64,000 bases of DNA from an uncultured Winogradskyella sp. (GTDB lineage: Bacteria > Bacteroidota > Bacteroidia > Flavobacteriales > Flavobacteriaceae). Below are positions 1-8,235 of the stretch, piece after piece. The position numbers were made by a program, and so were the translations under genes. The stretch lies in contig NZ_CANMIW010000004.1 of NCBI RefSeq assembly GCF_947498005.1, forward strand, positions 1 to 64,000, in the 5' to 3' direction. The notes beneath the pieces are model-generated. The model was not told the DNA's origin and did not search any database. It was given only the letters and a program-made list of their open reading frames with translations. Positions within the stretch are counted from its first letter, which is position 1; the number at the start of each line of letters is the position of its first letter.

Positions 1-63
1 TCGGCTTTAATTAAATGTTTTAATAGCTTAAAATTCCAATTTTGGTTGTGCTGAGTTATTGAA

Positions 64-202
64 GCCAACGTGTTTGTGTATGATTAGTTGCGTGTTTTAA
101 GCACTGAATTTAGTAAATAAAAACTACATTTGAAGTCTGCGAGAACTTTCGTAAGTAGTTAATAGACAAGCAATTAATTATACACGGTGTTGCCAGTAGT
201 GC
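64..202 (-). repeat. attC-like site after the SLATT gene
   Basis: One arm is at 182-202 (plus strand ACACGGTGTTGCC, then AGTAGTGC) and the other at 64-73 (GCCAACGTGT). They are inverted and about 108 bases apart. They pair with one mismatch and an extrahelical three-base bulge, which resembles the R''/R' arms of integron attC sites. A second inverted heptamer, AAGCACT at 99-105 and AGTGCTT at 199-205, falls in the same stretch. Nothing else was seen in 1-203, and no reading frame of note runs off the left edge. Confidence 0.5.
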
Positions 203-203
203 T

Positions 204-767
204 TTATTCCCTTCTTAATACCATTGGTAACAAGTTGTTAATTTCCTCTTTTGAAAAAGTTAGTTCTTCATTCATTTTCAATGCTTCTGTAGCTTTTTTA
301 TATGCTTTACTTAATGTTCTTGGTGCTCCTTTATAAACATTAAATAAATCATTTTGTAATTCATCACGTTTTTGACTTACTTGTTCTAAATTCAATATTC
401 CAGAATTTAGGTCTGTCAATACCGAAAGATATTGTTCCCGAATATTCCAAATATCAGAAGCTGATTCGGAATGTTTTTGTGCAATTTCTCCCAAATCATA
501 TTTTTGGAAATATGCGTTTAGTGTAAATAGAATAGCTGATAAAATTGCTGAAACAATTCCAATTATTCTGTTGTCTCCAAAAACAGTTATTAAAATTCCT
601 GTTGTTGTGAGTGCAGAAAGTATAATTTGAAATATTTTCATATTATGATTTCTCGCTCTTAAAATGTCTGCACATTTTTCTTGTGTTTTATGAGTCCATA
701 CAGTTCGTCCGTAAAGTTCTCGTAATTGTGCTTCTAACACATTTTTAGCTTGGGAATCTGTTGCCAT
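204..767 (-). CDS. SLATT-domain two-TM protein, probable CBASS effector
   Basis: This 187-residue protein has a polar N-terminus, two closely spaced hydrophobic helices at about residues 44-62 and 68-86, and a long helical, charged C-terminal region. That is the layout of SLATT (SMODS- and SLOG-associated two-TM effector) proteins. In known systems a cyclic nucleotide made by a partner CD-NTase triggers the SLATT protein to damage the membrane and abort phage infection. Here the gene overlaps the 3' end of a CD-NTase gene by 23 bases, so the two are surely co-transcribed and translationally coupled. The family assignment rests on topology and gene pairing. The exact SLATT subfamily cannot be fixed by eye. 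Confidence 0.72.
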   Translation of the reverse strand: MATDSQAKNVLEAQLRELYGRTVWTHKTQEKCADILRARNHNMKIFQIILSALTTTGILITVFGDNRIIGIVSAILSAILFTLNAYFQKYDLGEIAQKHSESASDIWNIREQYLSVLTDLNSGILNLEQVSQKRDELQNDLFNVYKGAPRTLSKAYKKATEALKMNEELTFSKEEINNLLPMVLRRE

Positions 768-1623
768 ATATTTCTATCCATTTTTGTTTCGCTGACCAAC
801 TCTTATTGTCTGTTTCTAATTGAATTGCTTCCAATGATTTATTATAAGCCACAGTAGCTTTATATCTGAAATTTTCAGAGTTGTATATATTTTGTAAACT
901 TCCAACAGCATACCAAACTGTTTGGTCAGATTTCTGTTCCTTTAAATATTTAAAAAAATCTCTACTCATAAAGTCATAGTAAAGATACGATTGATTTTTA
1001 TGAGCGTAATCAATTAAGAATCTATAAGCTAAAGTGTCTATCAATAATCCTTTTATTGGAACACTACAATATCCTTTCCAAGAGCGAGCCATTTTACAAA
1101 GTCTTTTCAGGTTGTTGTTTGTTAAAGAATCTCCGTTGTTAATTGCATTTATTTCTGGAATCGGATTTGTATTTTTCCAGCTACCTCCTGAATTAGAATC
1201 CGCAAAAGTGAAACTGTCATCACTATTTTTAAATGCTGGTAAAACTTCAAAGGAAATTCCGTCTGAAAAGGTTATTTCTACAATTTGTCCATTTCCTTTA
1301 AGATGTGAGGTTGGGTAAGTTTTTGCTAATGAGTTTTTTACGGATTGTAAAAACGCAGATTGTCCATTCCCAATATAATTGTCGTAAGTGTTTTTTAAAC
1401 TACTCGGCATTTCAAAAATCATATCAATATCACTAACCCAACCATTTGCCGTATTTCTGCCATAAGAACCAACATATCTTCCTCCGTGTGTTGTGTCCAT
1501 ATTCCAAAAATCTTTGTTCAATCTTGTGCAAATGGAATTGTATCGAGACGAAATTGTAGACCTTTTATCGCTCGAAATTTTTAAATCATCACAGAAAGTA
1601 TTGAAGTTTGTCGCTACACTCAT
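745..1623 (-). CDS. SMODS-type CD-NTase (cGAS/DncV-like nucleotidyltransferase)
   Basis: This 292-residue protein carries the pol-beta nucleotidyltransferase signature: GSYGR at about 52-56, then DID with acidic residues D65 and D67, and a third acidic residue, E126, in SFEVLPA. These fit the metal-binding triad of CD-NTases, which make cyclic oligonucleotides in response to phage. The C-terminal half is helical, as expected for the family. It is the first gene of the cassette and overlaps the SLATT gene, so the pair reads as a minimal signal-maker/effector CBASS operon. No ancillary Cap2/Cap3 or HORMA/TRIP13 genes are visible, which would make it the simplest (type I) form. The cyclic product cannot be predicted from sequence alone. 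Confidence 0.82.
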   Translation of the reverse strand: MSVATNFNTFCDDLKISSDKRSTISSRYNSICTRLNKDFWNMDTTHGGRYVGSYGRNTANGWVSDIDMIFEMPSSLKNTYDNYIGNGQSAFLQSVKNSLAKTYPTSHLKGNGQIVEITFSDGISFEVLPAFKNSDDSFTFADSNSGGSWKNTNPIPEINAINNGDSLTNNNLKRLCKMARSWKGYCSVPIKGLLIDTLAYRFLIDYAHKNQSYLYYDFMSRDFFKYLKEQKSDQTVWYAVGSLQNIYNSENFRYKATVAYNKSLEAIQLETDNKSWSAKQKWIEIYGNRFPS

Positions 1624-1645
1624 TTATATCGGTTAGTTTTTTTTC

Positions 1646-1669
1646 GCATTACTGGCAACTCCTTATATA
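1646..1669 (-). repeat. Cassette-start half-site, inverted copy of 179-202
   Basis: The 24 bases here match the reverse complement of 179-202 at 20 of 24 positions, with a common core of GGCAAC preceded by TACT. The site lies between the recombinase stop and the CD-NTase start, where an integron has its attI/first-cassette junction. The position and the pairing with the distal site support a cassette boundary. The rest of 1624-1701 shows only an AT-rich leader and a small hairpin. Confidence 0.5.
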
Positions 1670-1687
1670 AAAACTTTTATTGTCGAT

Positions 1688-1708
1688 ATCCCGGAATTAG
1701 TTCAGGAT
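1688..1708. repeat. Small hairpin sharing a core with 9427-9447
   Basis: The arms ATCCCGGAA and TTCAGGAT form an imperfect stem. On the minus strand it reads ATCCTGAACT, and the same ten bases occur in the hairpin between ccoH and ccoG. Such ATCCTGAA/TTCAGGAT hairpins resemble dispersed REP-like intergenic repeats of Bacteroidota. Only two copies are visible here. Confidence 0.3.
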
Positions 1709-2871
1709 ATGAAAAGATTTTTGTTGTCGTTATCCTGTAAATATAATTTATTTACTGCAATGTCTAAAGGGCTTTTTACTTGTTCTAAATCTTTTCTTGT
1801 TACTTGTGTATATATCATTGTGGTTTCAGGCCTGCTATGACCTAACAATTCCTGTATGTGCCTTATGCCAATGCCTTGCTCTAACATATGCGTGGCATAA
1901 CTGTGTCTTAAACTATGTGGTGTTACTTGTTTGGTTATACCTGCCAATTTCAAACTCTTTTTTAAAAAGGCTCTTATGGATTGTGGGCTATAATTACCGC
2001 CTTTTGGATTTTCTATAAAATACTCTTTAGGTTTATACGTGTTATAATAATTCTTAATTAGTGGAAAGATGCTTTCTGCTAATGTTGCATATCTGTCTTT
2101 TCGGCCTTTAGCATTCTGTATATGTAGTTGCTTTCTGTTAAAATCAAAATTGCTGAGTTTTAAATTTATTATTTCGCTAATTCTTAGACCAGAAGAGTAG
2201 ATTAATGCAATGACCACACGATGTTTTAAGTTTTTTGTGACCTGTAATAAGGATAATACTTCATCGATGCTTAAAATTACCGGTAGTTTCATATCCTTTT
2301 TTGGCATATAAATACGATCTGTGTTTATAGAACATGCTGGGTAAAAATATGCAAAATGTTTAAAACCACTTACCATTTGTCGATGTGTGCTTACGGCATA
2401 ATTTAAAGAGGATACAGCCCATTGTATATAATCTCTAACGTCGTTTTCATTTAATTCATTTACAGGTTTCTGTTCTGTAAATCTTAAAAATTCTAGTATA
2501 AATTTACTATAGCAAGCTATTGTACCTTTACTAAATCGTTTCCCTTTTAAAAATTCTAGGTAGTGACGATAAATAATAGTCTTTTCGTTATTTAAAGGTT
2601 TTAGTGTCACAACATCACCTTTACTAAATCTTGGGATGTTTTTATTCTTATCAGATTCATTAATTAGTAAATCTGCTTTTCTAAGATGGACCTTTAGGTC
2701 TTCTAGACGTACTTCGTCATAATATATGTAAAAGGTACGATGCGTTTTTGTCCAATACACGCCTCGAAATTTCTTGATATATTCTTTTGTTTCAAAATCA
2801 TAAGGAAACTTTATGGCAATACACATTTTAGCGTTATGTGTAAATGAGGCTAACGTAATGGACTTTATCAT
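1702..2871 (-). CDS. Tyrosine recombinase related to integron integrases
   Basis: The 389-residue protein has an unusual N-terminal part (about 1-90), a SAM-like core-binding domain (about 98-185) and a tyrosine recombinase catalytic domain. Catalytic residues are visible: R in SSGLRISE, K in GRKDR, H319 and R322 in HSLRH, H345 in LGHS and the nucleophile Y354 in TMIYT. The tail after the tyrosine ends in VKSPLD, which recalls the VRSPLD-like end of IntI integrases. The gene lies next to a cassette with attC-like ends, so it is a good candidate for the enzyme that moves it. A plain XerC/D-type recombinase is the alternative. Its stop codon overlaps one arm of a small hairpin at 1688-1708. Confidence 0.8.
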   Translation of the reverse strand: MIKSITLASFTHNAKMCIAIKFPYDFETKEYIKKFRGVYWTKTHRTFYIYYDEVRLEDLKVHLRKADLLINESDKNKNIPRFSKGDVVTLKPLNNEKTIIYRHYLEFLKGKRFSKGTIACYSKFILEFLRFTEQKPVNELNENDVRDYIQWAVSSLNYAVSTHRQMVSGFKHFAYFYPACSINTDRIYMPKKDMKLPVILSIDEVLSLLQVTKNLKHRVVIALIYSSGLRISEIINLKLSNFDFNRKQLHIQNAKGRKDRYATLAESIFPLIKNYYNTYKPKEYFIENPKGGNYSPQSIRAFLKKSLKLAGITKQVTPHSLRHSYATHMLEQGIGIRHIQELLGHSRPETTMIYTQVTRKDLEQVKSPLDIAVNKLYLQDNDNKNLFIS

Positions 2872-2903
2872 AACAAGTTGAAAAAACGGTACAATAAAGA
2901 TAT

Positions 2904-2936
2904 AAAAAAGCCTATTCTATTTAAAGAATAGGCTTT
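2904..2936 (-). terminator. Terminator of the sigma/anti-sigma operon
   Basis: A perfect 12-bp stem (AAAGCCTATTCT / AGAATAGGCTTT) with a five-base loop is followed on the minus strand by a run of T. It sits 25 bases beyond the stop of the RskA-like gene and upstream of the recombinase start. Confidence 0.8.
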
Positions 2937-2960
2937 AGTAATCGTTTAAAAAACTCAATT

Positions 2961-3755
2961 TTATGGTGTTGCGTCAATAACACCAAGTGTATATAGTTGA
3001 TCCATTGTTGGCGATTCACTTCCACCTTCTGGCTCTAGTGTTATACCAAAAGCTTGGCTCTCGTTAGCATTAGCTATGGTAAATATCTTATTATCGTCTG
3101 TGTTAAAATCGTCGATTGTACCTAAACTAGTTGGTGTTAATGGATTTAAGGTTAGAGACCAAACTTGCCATACTTTTCCTTGTGGTGCATTTGGTAAACC
3201 TTCTGCATCTACATAGATAGTGTTATCTGCTTTATTCCAATATACTTTTGCAAAACTAGTTGCATAATCGCCTTGTCCACCAAGTGGTACAGCAATGATA
3301 TCTTTATCTCTTATAACATCCAATAGGTTTTTGGTGGCTGCCAAATCTGTTCTTGCATCTTCTATTTGTGTTTCTAAGTATTGCTTATCGGTTTCCGCAG
3401 TTTGCAGTTGTAATTCTAATTCTGTTTTCTGGTTTAGAGTCCATAATAAACCACCTGCTAATAAAATAGAGGCTGCCCAACCTGTGTAAGACATCCAATT
3501 TGGTTTCTTAGGTTTTAGATCTACTACTTTAGTATCTGTGAGGCCTAATTTTCCTTTAAACGAATCAAAATCTATAGCATGTGGAGATACTGCTGCAGTT
3601 AATTTTACTACCGCACTTTCTATTTCTAAAACTTCTTGCAACAACTCAGGATGTTGATGCAATAAATCATAGATGTCTTGATTTTCTTGTTCAGAAAGTT
3701 GACCAGCTACGTATAGCTCTAAAATACCTGATTCTATGTATGCTTTAATATCCAT
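2961..3755 (-). CDS. Anti-sigma factor, RskA family
   Basis: This 264-residue protein has a short cytoplasmic N-terminal domain (1-85) of the RskA type, without the zinc-binding Cys/His set of ZAS domains. One TM helix follows at about 90-107, then a coiled-coil stretch (about 110-145) and a C-terminal extracytoplasmic RskA-C domain. That domain has the typical GKVWQVWSL strand and, near the end, AFGITLEPEGG. It should hold the adjacent ECF sigma factor at the inner face of the membrane. The gene starts one base after the sigma gene ends, and a terminator follows, so the two form a closed bicistronic unit. The signal that releases the sigma factor is not evident. Confidence 0.85.
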   Translation of the reverse strand: MDIKAYIESGILELYVAGQLSEQENQDIYDLLHQHPELLQEVLEIESAVVKLTAAVSPHAIDFDSFKGKLGLTDTKVVDLKPKKPNWMSYTGWAASILLAGGLLWTLNQKTELELQLQTAETDKQYLETQIEDARTDLAATKNLLDVIRDKDIIAVPLGGQGDYATSFAKVYWNKADNTIYVDAEGLPNAPQGKVWQVWSLTLNPLTPTSLGTIDDFNTDDNKIFTIANANESQAFGITLEPEGGSESPTMDQLYTLGVIDATP

Positions 3756-3756
3756 A

Positions 3757-4287
3757 TTACAATACCATATCTCTTAACTGTTGTATACAGTTTCGGTTTC
3801 GGGTTTTTACAGTGCCTAAAGGCATTTGTAATTCTTCAGAGGCTTCCTTTTGTGTAAATCCTTTAAAATATAGGAGTTCAATTACTGCTTTACACTTTTC
3901 GCCTAATTGGGTTACAAATTTTTTAATACCGATGGCATCTGTGCTGTCATCTAAATTTTCATGACCTGCTATTATATCTACGAAATAATCTGCGTTTAGG
4001 TTTTGTTTAGACTGTTTAAACGCTTTTGATCGTGTTTTGTCAATCGCTGCATTACGCGCTATATTTAAGATCCAAGTAAAAAAACGTCCTTTCTTAGAAG
4101 AATAGGTGTCTGCTTTGTGCCATGCTTTTATAAAAACATCTTGCATCAGTTCATCTGCAATATCTGCATCTTTTACAATATTGTAAACGACACCATGTAT
4201 ACTTTTACTATACATACCATAAAGCTTTTTAAATGCAACTTGGTTTTTGTTCTGAAATTGATTTACTAAAATATCTAAATCTGCCAT
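3757..4287 (-). CDS. ECF RNA polymerase sigma factor (SigK-like)
   Basis: This 176-residue ECF sigma factor has region 2 at about 20-90 (DVFIKAWHKADTYSSKKGRF, with the promoter-melting stretch following) and region 4 at about 125-172, ending in a helix-turn-helix (FTQKEASEELQMPLGTVKTR). Its partner is the RskA-type anti-sigma factor immediately downstream. The 121 bases before the start contain no copy of the CAAGT/CATCTAAA element found at 52-61 kb, so this sigma factor is not obviously linked to that regulon. Its targets are unknown. Confidence 0.88.
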   Translation of the reverse strand: MADLDILVNQFQNKNQVAFKKLYGMYSKSIHGVVYNIVKDADIADELMQDVFIKAWHKADTYSSKKGRFFTWILNIARNAAIDKTRSKAFKQSKQNLNADYFVDIIAGHENLDDSTDAIGIKKFVTQLGEKCKAVIELLYFKGFTQKEASEELQMPLGTVKTRNRNCIQQLRDMVL

Positions 4288-4408
4288 AAGAGTATTATCT
4301 TAGAACACAATGCAGATAAGGGGAAGTTATTCACCGCAATTATTCTAAACTTAAGAGTTAATTGGTTATAAGATGTTAAAGGTACAACTATTTTATTTTT
4401 GTCCTATT

Positions 4409-5029
4409 TTAATTTTCACGAAGGTAAGTATTCACTTCAATAGCTACATCTTCCCAAGTTTTACTAACACCATCTGCACCTTTATGTAATTCATAGCAAA
4501 CTTTATTTAAAGAAGCTAATGCATCTAAAGCGTTCCAATCTTTTAAGTTCATTGTGCCTTTAAGGCTTACACGTCTTTCGTCAGTAATAGAGATTTTTAA
4601 AGGTAAATCTGCAGTTACACCGTTCATGGTAATTTGAGCCTTAGCTTTATCATCAAGATAAATAATTTTTCCTTTCAACAATTCGGTGTTTAGCATTGCA
4701 CCAAAAAATGAAGCTTTTAATTTCTCGTCTCTAGAATCATCTTTAGTAAACAAACTACTAATAGGAATTGAAAATTCTAAATCATTCAATGCTTCTTGTG
4801 GTGTCGCACCAGATTTTTCATCAAAATTTAGGGTTGCGAATTCTCCACCTACCGGAACTTTTTCTGTTGTTTTATAAGCCGTCCATTTTACAGATGTTGC
4901 TGCTGGTTTTACAACATAGTTAACTGTGTTTTCTACCGTAGTTGGTTCCGCTTCCTTTTTTTCTTCTTTACAAGAGGTTAATACTAAAGTAAAAATGGCT
5001 AGGAATGATAAGAGTTTTATACGTTTCAT
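4409..5029 (-). CDS. YceI-like domain lipoprotein
   Basis: This 206-residue protein begins with a lipoprotein signal (hydrophobic stretch ending LVLTSC, cysteine at 20) and is probably anchored in the cell envelope. Residues of about 40-205 look like the YceI lipocalin-like beta-barrel: an early VKWTAYKT strand, then FATLNFDEKSG, a middle region of paired strands, and SLKGTMNLKDW. YceI proteins bind isoprenoid or other hydrophobic ligands in the periplasm; the ligand here is unknown. The gene diverges from hemN. The 141-base gap holds the FNR-type box of hemN and no clear minus-strand promoter. Confidence 0.75.
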   Translation of the reverse strand: MKRIKLLSFLAIFTLVLTSCKEEKKEAEPTTVENTVNYVVKPAATSVKWTAYKTTEKVPVGGEFATLNFDEKSGATPQEALNDLEFSIPISSLFTKDDSRDEKLKASFFGAMLNTELLKGKIIYLDDKAKAQITMNGVTADLPLKISITDERRVSLKGTMNLKDWNALDALASLNKVCYELHKGADGVSKTWEDVAIEVNTYLREN

Positions 5030-5109
5030 ATTATCAGATTTTTTTTAGTAAAGTTAAGGAGATAATTGTAATTAACCATAGCCTAAATGTAATTTCATTT
5101 AATGTTCAC

Positions 5110-5153
5110 ATGATAAAAATCATATTTTAAAATAATACATTCTACTAATTTTG
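5110..5153 (+). promoter_or_regulatory. hemN promoter: FNR-type box plus -7 element
   Basis: A perfect dyad ATGAT-AAAA-ATCAT lies at 5110-5123. Exactly 22 nt later is TAATTTTG (5146-5153), a match to the Bacteroidota -7 element TAnnTTTG. The box centre lies about 41-43 bases before the likely start point, the class II activator position. The same box-to-element spacing occurs at the cco and ccoI promoters in this window. Confidence 0.72.
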
Positions 5154-5170
5154 AACCGTAGATTTTTGGT

Positions 5171-6535
5171 ATGAGTCAAGTGTTAATAAATAAATATAAT
5201 GTCGCTGGTCCTCGATATACGAGTTACCCAACAGTTCCATATTGGGAGCTTAATTCTTTTTCATTATCACAATGGAAAACAACACTAAAACGTGCTTTTG
5301 TAGAAAGTAACACATCTGAAGGTTTAAGCCTTTATATCCATTTGCCGTTTTGTGAGAGTCTATGCACGTTTTGTGGTTGCCATAAAAGAATTACAAAACA
5401 ACACAATGTAGAATCTCCATATTTAAAAGCCGTTTTAAAGGAATGGAGTTTGTATTGTGAATTATTAGATGAAAAGCCTAAGATTAAAGAATTACATCTT
5501 GGTGGTGGCACACCAACATTTTTTTCGCCTGAAAATCTAAAGTTTTTAATTAAAGAATTATTAAAAACTTCAAAATTGGCAGAAGATTACGAGTTTAGTT
5601 TTGAAGGTCATCCTAACAATACTACAGAAGCCCATTTACAAACCTTATTTAATTTAGGATTTAGACGTGTTAGTTTTGGTGTACAAGATTATAATTTAAA
5701 GGTACAGAAAGCAATTCATCGTGTTCAACCTTTTAAAAACGTAAAACAGGTTACAGAATTAGCAAGAAAAATAGGTTATACATCTATTGGGCACGATATA
5801 ATTTTTGGCTTACCATTTCAAACTGAAGTAGATGTTATAGAAACCATTAAAAAAACGAGAACATTAAAGCCAGATCGTTTGGCATTTTATAGTTATGCGC
5901 ATGTGCCATGGATAAAAGGAAATGGTCAACGAGGTTTTAGTGATAGCGATTTACCCTCTGCGGCATCTAAAAGACAGCAGTATGAAACTGGTAAAAAACT
6001 ATTAGAAGCTGTGGGTTATATAGAAATAGGAATGGATCATTTTGCCTTAGAAAGTGATTCTCTGTTTAAAGCTATGGAGTATAAAACGTTACATAGAAAT
6101 TTTATGGGCTATACTGCTTCTAAAACTCAAGCTATGATTGGCTTGGGAGTGTCTGCAATAAGTGATAGTTGGTATGGGTTTGCTCAAAATGTAAAATCTA
6201 TTGAAGACTACTACCATTTGCTCGAAGAAAATATAATACCTGTGGTTAAAGGTCATATTCTTAATTCTGAAGACCTAGTGATTAGAAAACACATCCTAAA
6301 TCTAATGTGCAACTTTAGCACGTCTTGGGAAAATGCTGAATTATCATTTAAAGAATTACCAGAAGTGTTGGTTAAATTAAAAGAATTTGAAAAAGATAAT
6401 CTCCTTCAATTTGAAACAAAAAAAGTAACCATTACAGAAAAAGGAAAACCGTTTATAAGAAATATTTGTATGGCATTTGATTTGCGTTTACAACGAAAAA
6501 GGCCAGAAACAGCTTTGTTTTCAATGACCATTTAA
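5171..6535 (+). CDS. hemN: Oxygen-independent coproporphyrinogen III oxidase
   Basis: This 454-residue radical SAM enzyme decarboxylates coproporphyrinogen III to protoporphyrinogen IX when oxygen is low. The CxxxCxxC cluster motif is at C61, C65 and C68, with C70 beside it (CESLCTFCGC), in the HemN context YIHLPFC. The GGGTPTF segment follows at about 116-122. The length equals that of true HemN rather than the shorter HemW-type relatives, which supports the assignment. The FNR-type box upstream fits oxygen control, as does the position near the cbb3 oxidase genes, which need heme under microaerobic conditions. The universal stress protein gene 70 bases downstream may be co-transcribed. Confidence 0.93.
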   Translation: MSQVLINKYNVAGPRYTSYPTVPYWELNSFSLSQWKTTLKRAFVESNTSEGLSLYIHLPFCESLCTFCGCHKRITKQHNVESPYLKAVLKEWSLYCELLDEKPKIKELHLGGGTPTFFSPENLKFLIKELLKTSKLAEDYEFSFEGHPNNTTEAHLQTLFNLGFRRVSFGVQDYNLKVQKAIHRVQPFKNVKQVTELARKIGYTSIGHDIIFGLPFQTEVDVIETIKKTRTLKPDRLAFYSYAHVPWIKGNGQRGFSDSDLPSAASKRQQYETGKKLLEAVGYIEIGMDHFALESDSLFKAMEYKTLHRNFMGYTASKTQAMIGLGVSAISDSWYGFAQNVKSIEDYYHLLEENIIPVVKGHILNSEDLVIRKHILNLMCNFSTSWENAELSFKELPEVLVKLKEFEKDNLLQFETKKVTITEKGKPFIRNICMAFDLRLQRKRPETALFSMTI

Positions 6536-6605
6536 CAATCATAAAGTAAACAAAATTGTAATACAAACGATCATTAAATAACATCACTAATTAAAAAAAA
6601 ATATC

Positions 6606-7439
6606 ATGAAAAAAATAATTGTACCAGTAGATTTCTCTGAACATTCTGAGTTTGCTCTTGAAGCAGCAGCAAGTTTAGCTCAAAAGTTTAATTCTGAACT
6701 TATTGTATTGCATATGTTAGAATTGTCTAATGCTATCATTTCGTCTTCTAGTGATGCTTTAAGTCAAGAGGCTGTATTTTATTTAAAACTGGCCGAACAA
6801 AAATTTGATGATTTCTTAGATAAACCATTTTTAAAGGATATTGAATTAACTCCAATTGTTAAACATTTTAAAGTTTGGAGTGAAGTAAATGATGTAGCAA
6901 AAGAACACAACGCTGATCTCATTGTTATGGGCTCTCATGGAGTTAGTGGCATTAAAGAAGTTTTAGTAGGTTCTAATACCGAAAAAGTGGTTCGTCACTC
7001 AGATATTCCGGTTTTAGTGGTAAAACATAACCCTATATTATTTGATTTTGATAATGTTGTGTTTGCAAGTGATTTTACGGAAGAAGCTATAAGACCTTAT
7101 CTAAGAGCTAAATCTACTTTTGATAAACTTAGCGCAAAACTACATTTGGTATATGTTAATTCTCCAGACGGAAATTTTCTAAGCTCTTCAGAAATAGATA
7201 AAAAAATTGCCGAATTCCTAGAAAAAGCAGATGGCGATTTAAACAGTTTAAATGCGGTAAATGTCGTTTCGGATTATTCAGTGGAAAAAGGAATTTTAAA
7301 TTTTGCTAATGTAATAGGAGCAGATGTTATAGCTGTTGCGACACATGGCAGAAAAGGGTTATCACATTTCTTTGAAGGTAGTGTATCTGAGGATATAGCA
7401 AATCATTCTACATTACCAGTGATGACTTTTAAAATATAA
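6606..7439 (+). CDS. Universal stress protein, tandem UspA domains
   Basis: This 277-residue cytoplasmic protein has two UspA folds (about 1-140 and 148-277). The first has the full ATP-binding pattern G-x2-G-x9-G-S at G109, G112 and G122. The second has the related stretch ATHGRKGLSHFFEGSVSED. Such tandem Usp proteins accompany low-oxygen or stress responses, and the placement right after hemN fits that. No separate TAnnTTTG promoter is clear in the 70-base gap, so read-through from hemN is likely. A convergent terminator region follows. Confidence 0.88.
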   Translation: MKKIIVPVDFSEHSEFALEAAASLAQKFNSELIVLHMLELSNAIISSSSDALSQEAVFYLKLAEQKFDDFLDKPFLKDIELTPIVKHFKVWSEVNDVAKEHNADLIVMGSHGVSGIKEVLVGSNTEKVVRHSDIPVLVVKHNPILFDFDNVVFASDFTEEAIRPYLRAKSTFDKLSAKLHLVYVNSPDGNFLSSSEIDKKIAEFLEKADGDLNSLNAVNVVSDYSVEKGILNFANVIGADVIAVATHGRKGLSHFFEGSVSEDIANHSTLPVMTFKI

Positions 7440-7484
7440 TTAAATAACGATGTTATTTTAGTTAGTGTTTGGTAACACCGTTTT

Positions 7485-7517
7485 AAAAACGTCAAAGATT
7501 CAAATCTTTGGCGTTTT
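7485..7517. terminator. Bidirectional terminator between convergent genes
   Basis: The stem AACGTCAAAGATT / AATCTTTGGCGTT is flanked by A and T runs, so it can serve both the Usp gene and the convergent gene at 7588-8157. A smaller perfect dyad, AAATAAC-GAT-GTTATTT at 7442-7458, lies just after the Usp stop. Confidence 0.75.
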
Positions 7518-7587
7518 TTAATGCTATAATTTATTGCAACGATGAGTTTTAAACTTAACTAGATTTTTAATTTAGAAGCTACACAGT

Positions 7588-8157
7588 TTAAAACCGGTAA
7601 CCTAATCTTAAATGTAGATTTAATGCCATTACGTTAACATCTTTAATGTAGACGTTCTTCTCTTTAAAATAATGACCGAAACCAATACCAATTCCGGTTT
7701 CGTAGTTAAAATGTTTTCCAATATTTCGTCTAATTCCCCAAGTTGGCACAATAGTTATATCACTAATATAGTTTAAGTGATTTGGTACTGAACCTATGAC
7801 TTTATCCACATGATAGGTTGTTTTTATAGAAATGAAATTTCCACTGTTGCCATCTGTTCTAAGTGATTTAGATTCGCGTTTATTTAAATTGTAATACCAT
7901 CTTGGTTCCACAGTAATTGCAGGTATTAAGATGAATAAGAATTCAGGATCTTCTCCTAACCTTTCACTGAATGCACCTACATCAAACCCTAATTCACTGC
8001 GCAAAGCTATGGTGTTAGTGAGTTTAGATTCGTTATGAGCCCAAATGCCTAAAATTCCTGTTTGTATGCCGAAAGTAGATTTTTCTACGCTGGCATCTTG
8101 TGCAGTTACATTTAAAATTGAAACACTAAAAAGAAATAGAATAAGGTAGGTTTTCAT
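7588..8157 (-). CDS. Putative outer-membrane beta-barrel protein
   Basis: This 189-residue protein has a signal peptide (about 1-19, ending TAQ). The rest alternates hydrophobic and polar residues, with repeated glycine/aromatic strand ends and a C-terminal strand LHLRLGYRF ending in F, all typical of small outer-membrane barrels. I do not recognise a specific family. It is a single gene that converges with the Usp gene and lies downstream of the SafE-like gene. Nothing in the sequence points to a substrate. Confidence 0.6.
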   Translation of the reverse strand: MKTYLILFLFSVSILNVTAQDASVEKSTFGIQTGILGIWAHNESKLTNTIALRSELGFDVGAFSERLGEDPEFLFILIPAITVEPRWYYNLNKRESKSLRTDGNSGNFISIKTTYHVDKVIGSVPNHLNYISDITIVPTWGIRRNIGKHFNYETGIGIGFGHYFKEKNVYIKDVNVMALNLHLRLGYRF

Positions 8158-8235
8158 TCGTGGATTGATTAACGATTACTGATTGTATTATCAAAGTAAC
8201 GATAAATAATTCAGTTTGTTAAAAATCCTTTGAGT

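Larger units (their letters stand above)
69..1658 (-). mobile_element. Predicted integron-like gene cassette (CD-NTase + SLATT)
   Basis: A two-gene cassette lies directly downstream of a tyrosine recombinase and on the same strand. Its predicted ends are G|TT crossover points: on the minus strand, ACACG|TTGGC at 73-64 and GGAG|TTGCCAG at 1662-1652. The start of the cassette (1658-1646) and the sequence after the last gene (202-182) are complementary. If the cassette were excised as a circle they would form one hairpin with 17 of 18 pairs and a three-base bulge, as in an integron attC site. The bases are visible; that this is a mobile cassette is inference. No second cassette can be seen because the window ends at 1. 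Confidence 0.6.

Noticed and set aside
1034..1318. Open frame of 94 codons on the plus strand
   Set aside because: Lies wholly antisense to the CD-NTase gene, whose catalytic motifs are intact; no family resemblance.
4288..4408. Copy of the CAAGT/CATCTAAA promoter before the SigK-like gene
   Set aside because: I looked for it and found none, so the two ECF systems are not linked by sequence.
7442..7458. AAATAAC-GAT-GTTATTT as an operator
   Set aside because: It lies after a stop codon between convergent genes and is more likely part of the transcript end.
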